Below are positions 31,891-40,582 of a DNA stretch of 64,000 nucleotides, piece by piece; position 1 is the first letter of the stretch, and each line of letters begins with the position of its first letter. The position numbers were made by a program, and so were the translations under genes. This stretch comes from Oerskovia turbata (GTDB taxonomy: Bacteria > Actinomycetota > Actinomycetes > Actinomycetales > Cellulomonadaceae): positions 1-64,000 of the forward strand of contig NZ_JOFV01000014.1 of the NCBI RefSeq assembly GCF_000718325.1, written 5' to 3'. The notes under the pieces are model-generated. The model saw only the letters and a program-made list of their open reading frames with translations, ran no database searches and was not told the origin of the DNA.

Positions 31891-33174
31891 ATGCGCATCC
31901 TGCACACCTCGGACTGGCACCTCGGTCGCACGCTGCACGGCGTCGACCTGCTGGACCACCAGGCTGCGTACCTGGACCACCTCGTGGACGTCGTCCGCTC
32001 GGAGGGGGTCGGGGCGGTCCTGGTCGCGGGCGACGTGTACGACCGCGCCATCCCGCCCGTGGACGCCGTGAACCTCCTCTCGGACACGGTCGCACGGCTC
32101 GCCGAGCACGCGGACGTCGTGCTCACGCCGGGCAACCACGACTCGGCGATCCGGCTGGGGTTCGGGGCGTCGCTCATGCGTGCGGGCGTCCACTTCCGGA
32201 CGCGCGTGCCCGACGTCGGCACGCCCGTCGTCCTGGACCCCGCCTCGCGCGGTGGCTCGGGCGGGCGTGTCGCGGTGTACGCGATGCCCTACCTCGACCC
32301 GGACGCCGTGCGGTGGGAGCTCGCGGACGGGTGCGGCTGTGGTGGAGACGGCGAGGTGCCGGGCGAGCCCGGGCGAGAGCACGGGCGTGCACCCTTGCCG
32401 CGCTCGCACGAGGCTGTGACCGCGGCGGCCATGCGACGGGTCAGGACGGACGTCGCGCGCCGCCGTGAGGGTGGCGGCGCCCCGCTGCGGAACGTGGTCG
32501 TGGCGCACGCGTTCGTCGTCGGTGGGCAGGCTTCGGAGTCCGAGCGGGACATCCGGGTGGGCGGTGTCGACTCGGTCCCTGCCGGGGTGTTCGGGGGAGC
32601 GGGCGTGGACTACGTGGCACTGGGTCACCTGCATGGCCCGCAGACCGTCACGTTGCCCGGTGTTTCACGTGAAACCACAGGTCACGATCGCGACGGGACG
32701 ACCACGGCCCGCTACTCCGGGTCGCCGCTCGCGTACTCGTTCTCGGAGATGCACCAGAAGAAGTCGACCGTCCTGCTGGACCTCGACGCGACCGGGGACG
32801 CCCGGACGGAGCTGCTCCCGGCGCCGGTCCCGCGCCGTCTCGCCGAGGTCACCGGGACGCTCGACGACCTCCTCGGGGCTTCCGGTGACCCGCACACCGA
32901 CGACTGGCTGCGCGTGTTCGTCACTGATCCCGCCCGGCCCACCGAGATGTACGCGCGCGTCCGCGCACGGTTCCCGCACGCGCTCCAGGTCCAGCACCGC
33001 CCACCGGTGACGGCCGAGCGCGAGGTGATCTCCGTCGTCGGGCAGGGGCGCGACCCGCTCGAGGTGACCCACGAGTTCGTCCAGCACGTCACGGGGACGG
33101 GCCCCGACCAGGCCGAGAGGGCCGCGCTGCGCACCGCGCTCGAACGTGCCCTCGCGAGCGAGCGGAGCGCCTGA
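31891..33174 (+). CDS. sbcD: Exonuclease SbcCD, nuclease subunit D
   Basis: 427 aa. Mre11-type phosphoesterase motifs: TSDWHLGR, VAGDVYDRA, LTPGNHDS, VVAHAFV and ALGHLHGPQ, then YSGSPLAYSFSE. It works with SbcC to cut hairpins and double-strand ends. Insertions around residues 145-180 are Gly-rich and variable. Codons near residue 257-262 coincide with a parS-like site at 32661. The stop TGA shares one base with the sbcC ATG, so the subunits are translated in step. A start 24 bases upstream is in frame but lacks support. Confidence 0.95.
   Translation: MRILHTSDWHLGRTLHGVDLLDHQAAYLDHLVDVVRSEGVGAVLVAGDVYDRAIPPVDAVNLLSDTVARLAEHADVVLTPGNHDSAIRLGFGASLMRAGVHFRTRVPDVGTPVVLDPASRGGSGGRVAVYAMPYLDPDAVRWELADGCGCGGDGEVPGEPGREHGRAPLPRSHEAVTAAAMRRVRTDVARRREGGGAPLRNVVVAHAFVVGGQASESERDIRVGGVDSVPAGVFGGAGVDYVALGHLHGPQTVTLPGVSRETTGHDRDGTTTARYSGSPLAYSFSEMHQKKSTVLLDLDATGDARTELLPAPVPRRLAEVTGTLDDLLGASGDPHTDDWLRVFVTDPARPTEMYARVRARFPHALQVQHRPPVTAEREVISVVGQGRDPLEVTHEFVQHVTGTGPDQAERAALRTALERALASERSA
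32661..32676 (+). other. parS-like ParB-binding site inside sbcD
   Basis: TGTTTCACGTGAAACC differs from the bacterial parS consensus TGTTTCACGTGAAACA at only the last base. Its low GC content stands out in this region. The codons read GVSRETT. ParB loads at such sites to organise the origin region. Confidence 0.75.
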
Positions 33175-36100
33175 TGCACCTGCACACCCTGACCCTCCAG
33201 GCGATCGGGCCGTTCGCCGGGCGCCACGTCATCGACTTCGCCGAGCTCGCGACCTCGGGCATCTTCCTGCTCGAGGGCCCCACGGGCGCCGGGAAGTCGA
33301 CCATCATCGACGCCGTCGTCTTCGCGCTGTACGGCAAGGTCGCGTCCGAGGCCGCGAGCGAGGACCGGCTGCGCTCGGCGTACGCCGCCCCCGACGTGGA
33401 GTCGTTCGTGGACCTCGTCTTCGAGACCGGGTCCGGGGTCTACCGCGTGCGACGGACCCCCGAGTTCCAGCGCGCCAAGAAGCGCGGCACCGGGACCACG
33501 ACCCAGCAGGCCGGAGTGAAGCTCTGGCGGCTCGCGGGCGCGGACCAGGCCGTCGCGGCGCCGGGGGCCGACGCCGACGACGTGCCCGGCGAGCTGCTCT
33601 CGACGCGGCTCGACGAGGCCGGGCTGGAGATCCAGCGAGCCGTCGGGCTCGACCGCCGACAGTTCGTCCAGACCATCGTCCTGCCGCAGGGCGAGTTCGC
33701 GAACTTCCTGCGTGCGGACCCCGAGCACCGTCGCAGCCTGCTCCAGAAGGTCTTCGGCACCGAGATCTACGACCGCGTCCAGACCGAGCTCGCAGCCCTG
33801 AACCGCGAGGCGCAGGGGTCCGTGTCCGCCGCGAAGGGGGCAGCGACCGGAGCCGTCGAGAACTTCGTCGGCGCTGCGGGGCTCACGAGCGAGGCCGCGG
33901 CGACCCTGCGCGAGGCCGCGCGCGACGAGACGCGCCTCGCGGGGCCGCTCGACACGGCCGAGGAGCCCGTGGGCGAGAGTGACGGTGAGGGGGACGGACA
34001 CAGCGGCGGGGCTGGTGGAGCGGGCGAGGCCGGCCAGGCCGGCGCCGACACCGCCCACGTCGCGGCCGTCGCCGCCCAGGACGAGTCCGTCGCGGCTGCT
34101 GCCGCACTGCCCTCGGTCCGGACCCTCGTCCACCGGCACGTCGCGGCCATGCAGCGGACGGCCGACGAGCTCGGCGCGCGCGAGATCTCGGCCAACAGCG
34201 CGCTCGTCGCGGCCCGTGACGCCTTCGAGGCGGCGCGCACGCTCAGCGCAGCGGTCGTGCGCCGCGACGCCCTGCTCGCCGAGCAGGCGGCGCTCGACGC
34301 CGCCGCCGACCAGGTGGCCACCGACCGGGAGGTCCTCGCCGCCGCGCGGCGGGCCGCCGTCGTGGAGCCCGTGCTCGCGGGTGCGCGCCGCGCCGCGACG
34401 GAGCACGCCGCCGCGCGCGAGCGGCTCCTGCTCGCCCGCACAGGGGTGCCGGAGTCGCTAGCGACGGCCGACGTCACGGCCCTCGACGTCCTGCGATCGA
34501 GCCTCGCGGCGGCGAGCACGCGCCTCGCCCGGCTGCTGCCCGTCGGGGAGTCGTTGCCGATCCGGGAGCGCGACCTCGTCGACGGCCGCAAGGAGGTCGA
34601 GCGCGACCGCGAGGAACGCGCACGGGTCCTCGCCGACCTCGCCGCGCGCCCCGCGGGACGGGCCGAGCGGGAGTCGCGTCGCGACGAGCTCGCCGACGTC
34701 GCCGGACGGCTCGGTGAACGGCAGGAGAAGGTCCTCACGGCCGAGTCCGTGCTGCGCGCGGCCCGCCAGGCCGTCGAGACAGGTACCGCCCTCGACGCCG
34801 CCCGGGTGGGTCAGGAGCAAGCGGTCGCCGCTGCCCGCGCCGCGTCCGATGCCGAGCACGCGCTGCGCACGGCCTGGCTCGGCGGGATCGCGGGGGAGCT
34901 CGCGGAAGGCCTGGAGCCCGGGGACGCATGCCCGGTGTGCGGCGCGCACGAGCACCCCGCGCCCGCCCGGACGAGCGACGAGCACGTGAGCCGGGACGAC
35001 GTCGAGACCGCGGAGGCCGCGCGCCGGAACGCGGAGGAGGTCGTCGCGGCCGCGTCCGCCGAGGTCGCCACCCTCGCCGAGCGCCTCGACGGGTTCCAGC
35101 GGGCGGCCGGAGGCGTGGGCGTCGGCCAGGCGCAGGCTGCGCTCGCCGCGGCCAAGGAGCTCGTGTCGGCATCCGCTGCGGCCGCCACCGCACGGGCCGA
35201 GGCGACCGCGGCTCTCGCGGCCTTCGACGCCGAGACCGCGCAGCTGACGACCCTGGCCTCGACCCTCGCCGAGCGGATCGCGGGCGAGAGCGCACGCCTC
35301 GACGCCCTCGCCGCGGGGATCGCGCAGGACCGCCACGACATCGTCACCGAGCTCGACGCGACCGGACCGCTCCTCGCCGACGCCGACCTCCCGGACCCGT
35401 GGGCCGACCAGGGCGCGTCCGCCAACCCCGTCGCGGTGCTCGCGGCAGCGCTGCGCGACCGCGACCTCGCCGTGAGCACCCTGCTCGACGCCGAGGCCGC
35501 CGTCGCGCGCACGTCGGCCGCGGTCGAGGCACGAGCCGCCGAGGTCGCTGCGGTCCTCGCCGAGGCCGGGTTCGACGACGAGCAGCAGGTGGTCGACGCG
35601 CTCGTGCCGGCCGAGCGACGAGAGGAGCTCGAACGCAGCCTCCGCATGGTCGACGCGGACACCGAGCGCATCAGGCGGGGCCTCGCCGAGGAGGCGATCG
35701 TCGCCCTGCCCGCGGACGTGGACGTCGACCTCGACGGGGCGCGCGACGCCGTCGGGCAGGCAGAGGACGCCGAGCGGATGGCCGCCCTCCAGGCGAACGG
35801 CGCGTCCCGGCGGGCGACCGCCGCGGCGACCGCCGCGACGGAGATCGAGTCGACCGTGGCGGCCTGGGGCCGTGCCCGCGAGGACGCGGCACCCGTCGCC
35901 CGCATGGCCGCGCTCGCCGCCGGATCCGGCGCCGACAACGCCAAGGCACTGTCCCTCGCGACGTTCGTGCTGGTCAGGCGCTTCGAGGACGTCGTCGCGG
36001 CCGCCAACGAACGGCTCCGTGAGATGTCCGACGGCCGGTACGAGCTCGAACGGTCCGACGAGAAGGAGGACGTCCGCACGCGCCGGACCGGCCTCGCGAT

Positions 36101-36440
36101 GAAGGTCCTCGACCACCGCACCGAGCAGGCGCGCGACCCTCGCACGCTCTCGGGCGGCGAGACCTTCTACGTGTCGCTGTGCCTCGCGCTCGGCATGGCC
36201 GACGTCGTGACCGCCGAGGTCGGCGGCGTGGACCTCGGGACGCTGTTCGTCGACGAGGGCTTCGGGACGCTCGACCCCGAGACCCTCGAAGCGGTGCTCG
36301 GTGAGCTCGGCAAGCTCCGCGCGGGGGGCCGCGTCGTCGGCGTCGTGTCCCACGTCGACGCGCTCAAGGCGTCCATCGCGGAACGCGTCGAGGTGCGGCG
36401 GCTCGCGAACGGGTCGAGCACGCTCACGGTGCGGGCGTAG
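33174..36440 (+). CDS. sbcC: Exonuclease SbcCD, ATPase subunit C
   Basis: 1088 aa. SMC-like architecture: Walker A GPTGAGKST near residue 36, two long coiled-coil arms, a zinc hook CPVC at about 586-589, signature LSGGETFYVSLCLALG and Walker B LFVDEGFGTLD near residue 1024. It forms the ATP-driven scaffold for SbcD. An acidic/Gly-rich insertion (SDGEGDGHSGGAGGAGEAGQ) interrupts the first arm near residue 270. Length is within the family range. It converges on the uracil-DNA glycosylase gene 30 bases away. Confidence 0.95.
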   Translation: MHLHTLTLQAIGPFAGRHVIDFAELATSGIFLLEGPTGAGKSTIIDAVVFALYGKVASEAASEDRLRSAYAAPDVESFVDLVFETGSGVYRVRRTPEFQRAKKRGTGTTTQQAGVKLWRLAGADQAVAAPGADADDVPGELLSTRLDEAGLEIQRAVGLDRRQFVQTIVLPQGEFANFLRADPEHRRSLLQKVFGTEIYDRVQTELAALNREAQGSVSAAKGAATGAVENFVGAAGLTSEAAATLREAARDETRLAGPLDTAEEPVGESDGEGDGHSGGAGGAGEAGQAGADTAHVAAVAAQDESVAAAAALPSVRTLVHRHVAAMQRTADELGAREISANSALVAARDAFEAARTLSAAVVRRDALLAEQAALDAAADQVATDREVLAAARRAAVVEPVLAGARRAATEHAAARERLLLARTGVPESLATADVTALDVLRSSLAAASTRLARLLPVGESLPIRERDLVDGRKEVERDREERARVLADLAARPAGRAERESRRDELADVAGRLGERQEKVLTAESVLRAARQAVETGTALDAARVGQEQAVAAARAASDAEHALRTAWLGGIAGELAEGLEPGDACPVCGAHEHPAPARTSDEHVSRDDVETAEAARRNAEEVVAAASAEVATLAERLDGFQRAAGGVGVGQAQAALAAAKELVSASAAAATARAEATAALAAFDAETAQLTTLASTLAERIAGESARLDALAAGIAQDRHDIVTELDATGPLLADADLPDPWADQGASANPVAVLAAALRDRDLAVSTLLDAEAAVARTSAAVEARAAEVAAVLAEAGFDDEQQVVDALVPAERREELERSLRMVDADTERIRRGLAEEAIVALPADVDVDLDGARDAVGQAEDAERMAALQANGASRRATAAATAATEIESTVAAWGRAREDAAPVARMAALAAGSGADNAKALSLATFVLVRRFEDVVAAANERLREMSDGRYELERSDEKEDVRTRRTGLAMKVLDHRTEQARDPRTLSGGETFYVSLCLALGMADVVTAEVGGVDLGTLFVDEGFGTLDPETLEAVLGELGKLRAGGRVVGVVSHVDALKASIAERVEVRRLANGSSTLTVRA

Positions 36441-36470
36441 CACCGGCCTCCTGCTCGTCGGCGCAGGGCG

Positions 36471-37226
36471 TCAGCGGGCGAGTTCTCGTGCCCTCAGCAG
36501 CACCGCGTCGAGCATCTCGGGCGTCAGCCGACCCGTGAACGTGTTCTGCTGGCTCACGTGGAAGCAGCCCAACAGGGTCAGGCTGCGCCCGTCGGGGTGC
36601 GCGAGGCGCACCTCGGCCCCGTGACCGAACACCGGCCGCGGCCGCGGCACCGCCCACCCCTGGTCGGTCAGCGTCGCGAGCAGCGCCTGCCAGCCGAACG
36701 CCCCGAGCACCACCGCGACGCGTGGGCCGACGAGCTCGAGCTCGCGCCCCAGGTACGGCGCGCACGTGCGACGCTCGGTCGGGGTCGGCTTGTTCGCGGG
36801 TGGGGCGCAGCGCACCGGAGCCGTGACGCGGATACCGGTCAGCACGAGCCCGTCGTCCGCGCCCACCGACGTCGGCTGGTTCGCGAACCCCGTGCGGGAC
36901 ATCGACGCGAACAGGAAGTCCCCCGACCGGTCGCCCGTGAACATGCGTCCCGTGCGGTTCGCGCCGTGCGCGGCAGGCGCCAGCCCGACGACCAGGACCG
37001 CGGCCCGCTCGTCGCCGAACCCCGGCACGGGCCGCGCCCAGTAGGTCTCGTCACGGAACGAGGCCCGCTTCTCCGCCGCGACCCGTTCGCGCCACGCGAC
37101 CAGGCGCGGGCAGGCCCTGCACCCGACGAGCACCTCGTCGAGCGCCGCGACGCTCCCGGCGGGACGGACCTGGAGGGGGTACGTGGCGTCGTCGGGCCCG
37201 ACGACGGCGCTCACCTCACGCGGCAC
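36471..37226 (-). CDS. Type-5 (UdgB-like) uracil-DNA glycosylase
   Basis: 251 aa. Motif A is GLAPAAHGANRTGRMFTGD and the C-terminal motif is HVSQQNTFTGRLT, as in family 5, in which the motif-A polar residue is replaced. Four cysteines (GCRACPRL, VRCAPPAN, RRTCAPYL) match the [4Fe-4S] cluster ligands of this group. It removes uracil and related deaminated bases from DNA. The GTG start has GGGAGGTGAC directly upstream. Together with sbcCD it makes a repair cluster. Confidence 0.9.
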   Translation of the reverse strand: MPREVSAVVGPDDATYPLQVRPAGSVAALDEVLVGCRACPRLVAWRERVAAEKRASFRDETYWARPVPGFGDERAAVLVVGLAPAAHGANRTGRMFTGDRSGDFLFASMSRTGFANQPTSVGADDGLVLTGIRVTAPVRCAPPANKPTPTERRTCAPYLGRELELVGPRVAVVLGAFGWQALLATLTDQGWAVPRPRPVFGHGAEVRLAHPDGRSLTLLGCFHVSQQNTFTGRLTPEMLDAVLLRARELAR

Positions 37227-37260
37227 GTCACCTCCCGAGAACCTCGCCCGACCGTTGCCG

Positions 37261-37632
37261 TCACGCCTGCGGGACGATCTGCTGCAACGCCCACGTGTTG
37301 CCGTCGGGGTCCGCGAAGTACGTGAACCGGCCCCACGGCAGGTCCTCGACGGGAGGGGCGTCGACGCCGCGGTCGAGGAGGTGCTGACGGGCCTCGTCGG
37401 CGTCGGGCACGACGATCTGCAGGCCGCGCTGCGCGCCCGACGGCATGTCGGTCATGTTGACGTCGAGCACGATCGAGCAGGCGGAACCCGGTGGGGTGAG
37501 CTGCACGAACCGCAGCTCGTCGTTGACGGGGATGTCGTGGTCGGCGTCAAACCCGACCTGGTCGACGTAGAACGCCTTGGCCCGGTCGATGTCCGACACG
37601 GGCACGGGGATGAGCTCGAGCTTCCAGTCCAT
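37261..37632 (-). CDS. VOC/glyoxalase superfamily protein
   Basis: 123 aa, a single vicinal-oxygen-chelate fold. LELIPVPVSDIDRAKAFYVDQVGF opens the first beta-alpha-beta-beta-beta module and FTYFADPDGNTWALQQI closes the second. Metal-binding positions are not complete (no clear His in the first strand), so it may be a binding or stress protein rather than a dioxygenase. AGGAGCG precedes the ATG. Confidence 0.88.
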   Translation of the reverse strand: MDWKLELIPVPVSDIDRAKAFYVDQVGFDADHDIPVNDELRFVQLTPPGSACSIVLDVNMTDMPSGAQRGLQIVVPDADEARQHLLDRGVDAPPVEDLPWGRFTYFADPDGNTWALQQIVPQA

Positions 37633-37753
37633 GGTCGTCGCTCCTGCTGATCGGCTGGTGACCTGCACGGCCCGCCGGGGGGGCGGGCAGATCTCCACCG
37701 TACGAAGAGAAGCGGCCAACCGCTGACCGGGACTCCCCGCGGCACCCCCGTCG

Positions 37754-37849
37754 GTGCCGAACATGCGGTGGGTGTCGGAATCCGGGGGAATCCGGACGCC
37801 GACCGCATGCTCGGCAGACGCCGACCGCATGCTCGGCGAGCCATGATCG
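37754..37849. repeat. CATGCGGT intergenic element, copy 2
   Basis: Starts GTGCCGAACATGCGGT and continues with two tandem copies of GACGCCGACCGCATGCTCGG, ending GGCGAGCC, in the same order as the element at 14752. The two differ mainly in the loop. It lies in the divergent region between the VOC gene and the DUF2993 gene. Confidence 0.75.
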
Positions 37850-37910
37850 GGACGACCAACCCCGCAGGTCACAGATGTGCAACGGCCAGGCATCGTCCAG
37901 ATTCGGCACC

Positions 37911-37916
37911 TAGTGT
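37911..37916 (+). promoter_or_regulatory. -10 hexamer TAGTGT, leaderless arrangement
   Basis: TAGTGT ends 6 bases before the ATG at 37923. Confidence 0.45.
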
Positions 37917-37922
37917 GGGCGG

Positions 37923-38609
37923 ATGAAGCGATGGTGGTGGGTGGTCGGTGGGCTCGTCGCCCTGGTGCTCTTGCTCGTGGTGGTCGACCGGGTCACGGTG
38001 CGCATCGCCGAGGCGACCGCGGTGCGGTCCATGGAGCAGGGGGACGTCGAGCTGACCGACGCGAACCTCGACATCCGGGGCTTCCCGTTCCTGACCCAGG
38101 TCTCAGGTGGCGAGCTGGACCACGTCACGGGGTCCGCCGCGACGGCGACGTTCGGCGGGTACACCGTGACCGACCTGCATCTCGACGCCCACGGCGTCTC
38201 CACGAGCGACCCCTACGTCGTGCGGTCGGGAACCGCGACGGGCCTTCTCGCGCCCTCGTCGCTCGACGCGGTCGTGAGCGAGGCGGCCGGCGACCAGGTC
38301 ACGTTCAGCACCGCGGGGGACCTGCTCGTCGCGAGCATGGACGTCCTGGGGGTGCCGCTTTCCGCGAGGCTCGCGCCGCGCGTCGACGGGAGCGCGATCG
38401 CGGTCGACGTCTCCGCGCTCACCCTGGGCCCCGCGACCATCACGATCTCGGACCTCCCGGCGCCCATCGCGATGCTCGTGACGAACCTGACGGTCCCGCT
38501 CGACCTCCCGCCCGGGGTGAGCCTGACGTCGGTCGGGGTGACCGACGGGGCGATCCGGGTCGAGCTGTCCGGGAAGGACGTCGCGCTCGCGGACCTCGCG
38601 GTGTCGTGA
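37923..38609 (+). CDS. LmeA-like DUF2993 lipid-binding protein
   Basis: 228 aa. An N-terminal hydrophobic helix (WWWVVGGLVALVLLLVVVDRV) serves as signal or anchor. The exported domain has the DUF2993 pattern: VELTDANLDIRGFPFLTQV, GELDHVTGSA, VTDLHLDAHGV and the C-terminal DLPPGVSLTSVGVTDGAIRVEL. The mycobacterial relative LmeA binds phospholipid and affects lipomannan elongation, so an envelope role is likely. A bidirectional hairpin ends the gene. Confidence 0.88.
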   Translation: MKRWWWVVGGLVALVLLLVVVDRVTVRIAEATAVRSMEQGDVELTDANLDIRGFPFLTQVSGGELDHVTGSAATATFGGYTVTDLHLDAHGVSTSDPYVVRSGTATGLLAPSSLDAVVSEAAGDQVTFSTAGDLLVASMDVLGVPLSARLAPRVDGSAIAVDVSALTLGPATITISDLPAPIAMLVTNLTVPLDLPPGVSLTSVGVTDGAIRVELSGKDVALADLAVS

Positions 38610-38621
38610 GCGGGCGCCGGA

Positions 38622-38667
38622 CCGAGGCGGGCCGGGCGGCTCTACCGACCCGCCCGACCCACCTCGG
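38622..38667. terminator. Bidirectional hairpin between convergent genes
   Basis: Inner arms 38629-38639 and 38650-38660 (10 of 11 paired) are extended by CCGAG/CTCGG outside. It lies between the DUF2993 gene and the end of the ABC exporter operon. Confidence 0.6.
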
Positions 38668-38677
38668 GTGCGACCCC

Positions 38678-40582
38678 CTACGCGTACGCGCCCGCCTGGA
38701 GGCCGAACAGCTCCGCGTACAGGTCGCCGCGCGCCATGAGGGCCGCGTGGTCGCCGTGCTCGCGGACCTTCCCGGCGTCGAGCACCACGATCTGGTCCGC
38801 GTCCCGCACGGTCGAGAACCGGTGCGACACGAAGCACGTGATCGCGCCCCCGGCCCGCCCGGCCTCGTCGGCCGTCGCGACGAACCGCTCGAACAGCGCG
38901 TGCTCGGCCGCGGCGTCGAGCGCTGCGGCGGGCTCGTCGAGGACGAGCAGCAGCGGCTCGCGGCGCAGGAGCGTGCGCCCGAGCCCGAGGGTCTGCCACT
39001 GGCCGCCCGACAGCTCGACACCGTTCCCGTACCCGTGCCCCAGGAGCTGGTCGAGACCGCCCGGCTGCTTCTCGACGATGCTGCGACCGCGCGCCCGGTC
39101 GAGCGCGGCCCACAGGTCCTCGTCGACGTCGAGCGACGCGAGCCGCCCCACGCCCACGTTCTCGCGGATCGTGAGCTCGAACCGTGCGAAGTCCTGGAAC
39201 AGGGTCGCGGTGCGCGCCTGCCACTCGGCGTCGTCGAGGTCGCGCAGGTCGACGCCGTCGACGAGGATCCGCCCCGACGTCGGCCGGTAGAGCCCGCACA
39301 GCAGCTTGACGAGCGTGCTCTTGCCCGCGCCGTTGTCGCCCACGACCGCGAGGGTCGACCCCGCGGGCACGTCGAGGCTCACGCCGTCGAGGATGACGCG
39401 GTCCGTGTCGGGGTACGTGAACGTCACGTCCTCGAACCGGATGCCGCGCGTGAGCCTCGCCGGGACACCGCCCGAGCCCGCGGGTTCACCCACGGGCACG
39501 GTCACGGTGCCCGACGACGCGGTCACCGGGTCCTCGCCGACCAGGGCGCCGGACGCACCCTGGTGCGCGGCGCCGTCGGGCACGGGCTGTCCAGGTCCCG
39601 CCGCCGAGGCAGGTCGCGCGACCGCCGCACGCAGCTCCTCGACGTGCGTCACCGTGCGCCCGACCCCCTGCAAGGTACCGAGCAGTGCGAGCGCGCCCGA
39701 GACCTGGACGCTCACCTGGACCGCGAGCGTGATGACCAGGACGACCTGACCCACGTTCGCGGACCCCGTGACGGCCTGGCGCACGACGAGGAACACCGCG
39801 ACGCCGTACGCGCACGCGAACCACGCCTGCCCGGCCGCGCGCAGCAGGGCGCTGCGACGGTGCGCCGACCACACGCGGGCCGTCGTCGCCGACCACGCCG
39901 CACGCTGGCGCGCGACGATCGGGGCCTGCGCGCCGAACAGGCGCACCTCCTTGGCGGAGCTGCCCGTGGTCGCGAGCGAGACGAGGTGCGTCGAGAGCTG
40001 GATCTCGTGCGCGGACGCGTCGCGTGCGGAGTCGAGCACCTTCTGCGCCGTGTTGTTGAGGAGGACGGGCGGCAGCGCGGCGAGCGGCAGCAGCAGCAGC
40101 CACGGCTCGACCATCGCCAGGATGACGGTCGTGATCGTGACCTGGAGCAGGAGCCCGCTGAGCTGGAGCGTCGCCTCGAGCGCGGACCGCACCCGCTGCA
40201 GCCCCTCGGTGACCAGGGTCAGGAGCTCGGCGAACCGCGGCCGGTCGAACTGGTCGATCTGCGGGTTGCCGTGCGCGAGCCTCGTGACCTCGTCGGTCAG
40301 CTCGAGCTGCTGCAGGTCCGCGAGCTCGAAGTAGTACAGGTGCGCGAAGTGGCCCATCATGAGCTCGAAGATCAGCAGGACCGCGACGCACACGCCCAGG
40401 CTGACCGCGAGGCTCGTCCGCTGGTCGAGCGCGGCGTTGGTCAGCGCGCCGAGCGCGACGCCCACGAGCGGCCCGGCGAGGTAGCCGATCGTCATGAGGA
40501 TCGCCGCCGTGAGCAGGCGGCGCCTGTCCGTGCGGTAGCCCAGGACGAGGAAGAAGCGTGCGGCTCCGAGCATGGTCCTCAC
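38678..40582 (-). CDS. ABC exporter half-transporter (permease-ATPase), second gene
   Basis: 634 aa. Six-helix membrane domain at about 1-310, then a variable Ala/Gly/Pro linker and the ATPase domain: Walker A GDNGAGKST, signature LSGGQWQTLGLGR, Walker B LLLVLDEPAAALD and the H-loop FVSHRFSTV. The GTG start at 40582 overlaps the previous stop by 4 bases (GTGA), so the two genes form one heterodimeric exporter. Substrate unknown; no biosynthetic or peptide precursor gene is adjacent. Confidence 0.9.
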   Translation of the reverse strand: MRTMLGAARFFLVLGYRTDRRRLLTAAILMTIGYLAGPLVGVALGALTNAALDQRTSLAVSLGVCVAVLLIFELMMGHFAHLYYFELADLQQLELTDEVTRLAHGNPQIDQFDRPRFAELLTLVTEGLQRVRSALEATLQLSGLLLQVTITTVILAMVEPWLLLLPLAALPPVLLNNTAQKVLDSARDASAHEIQLSTHLVSLATTGSSAKEVRLFGAQAPIVARQRAAWSATTARVWSAHRRSALLRAAGQAWFACAYGVAVFLVVRQAVTGSANVGQVVLVITLAVQVSVQVSGALALLGTLQGVGRTVTHVEELRAAVARPASAAGPGQPVPDGAAHQGASGALVGEDPVTASSGTVTVPVGEPAGSGGVPARLTRGIRFEDVTFTYPDTDRVILDGVSLDVPAGSTLAVVGDNGAGKSTLVKLLCGLYRPTSGRILVDGVDLRDLDDAEWQARTATLFQDFARFELTIRENVGVGRLASLDVDEDLWAALDRARGRSIVEKQPGGLDQLLGHGYGNGVELSGGQWQTLGLGRTLLRREPLLLVLDEPAAALDAAAEHALFERFVATADEAGRAGGAITCFVSHRFSTVRDADQIVVLDAGKVREHGDHAALMARGDLYAELFGLQAGAYA

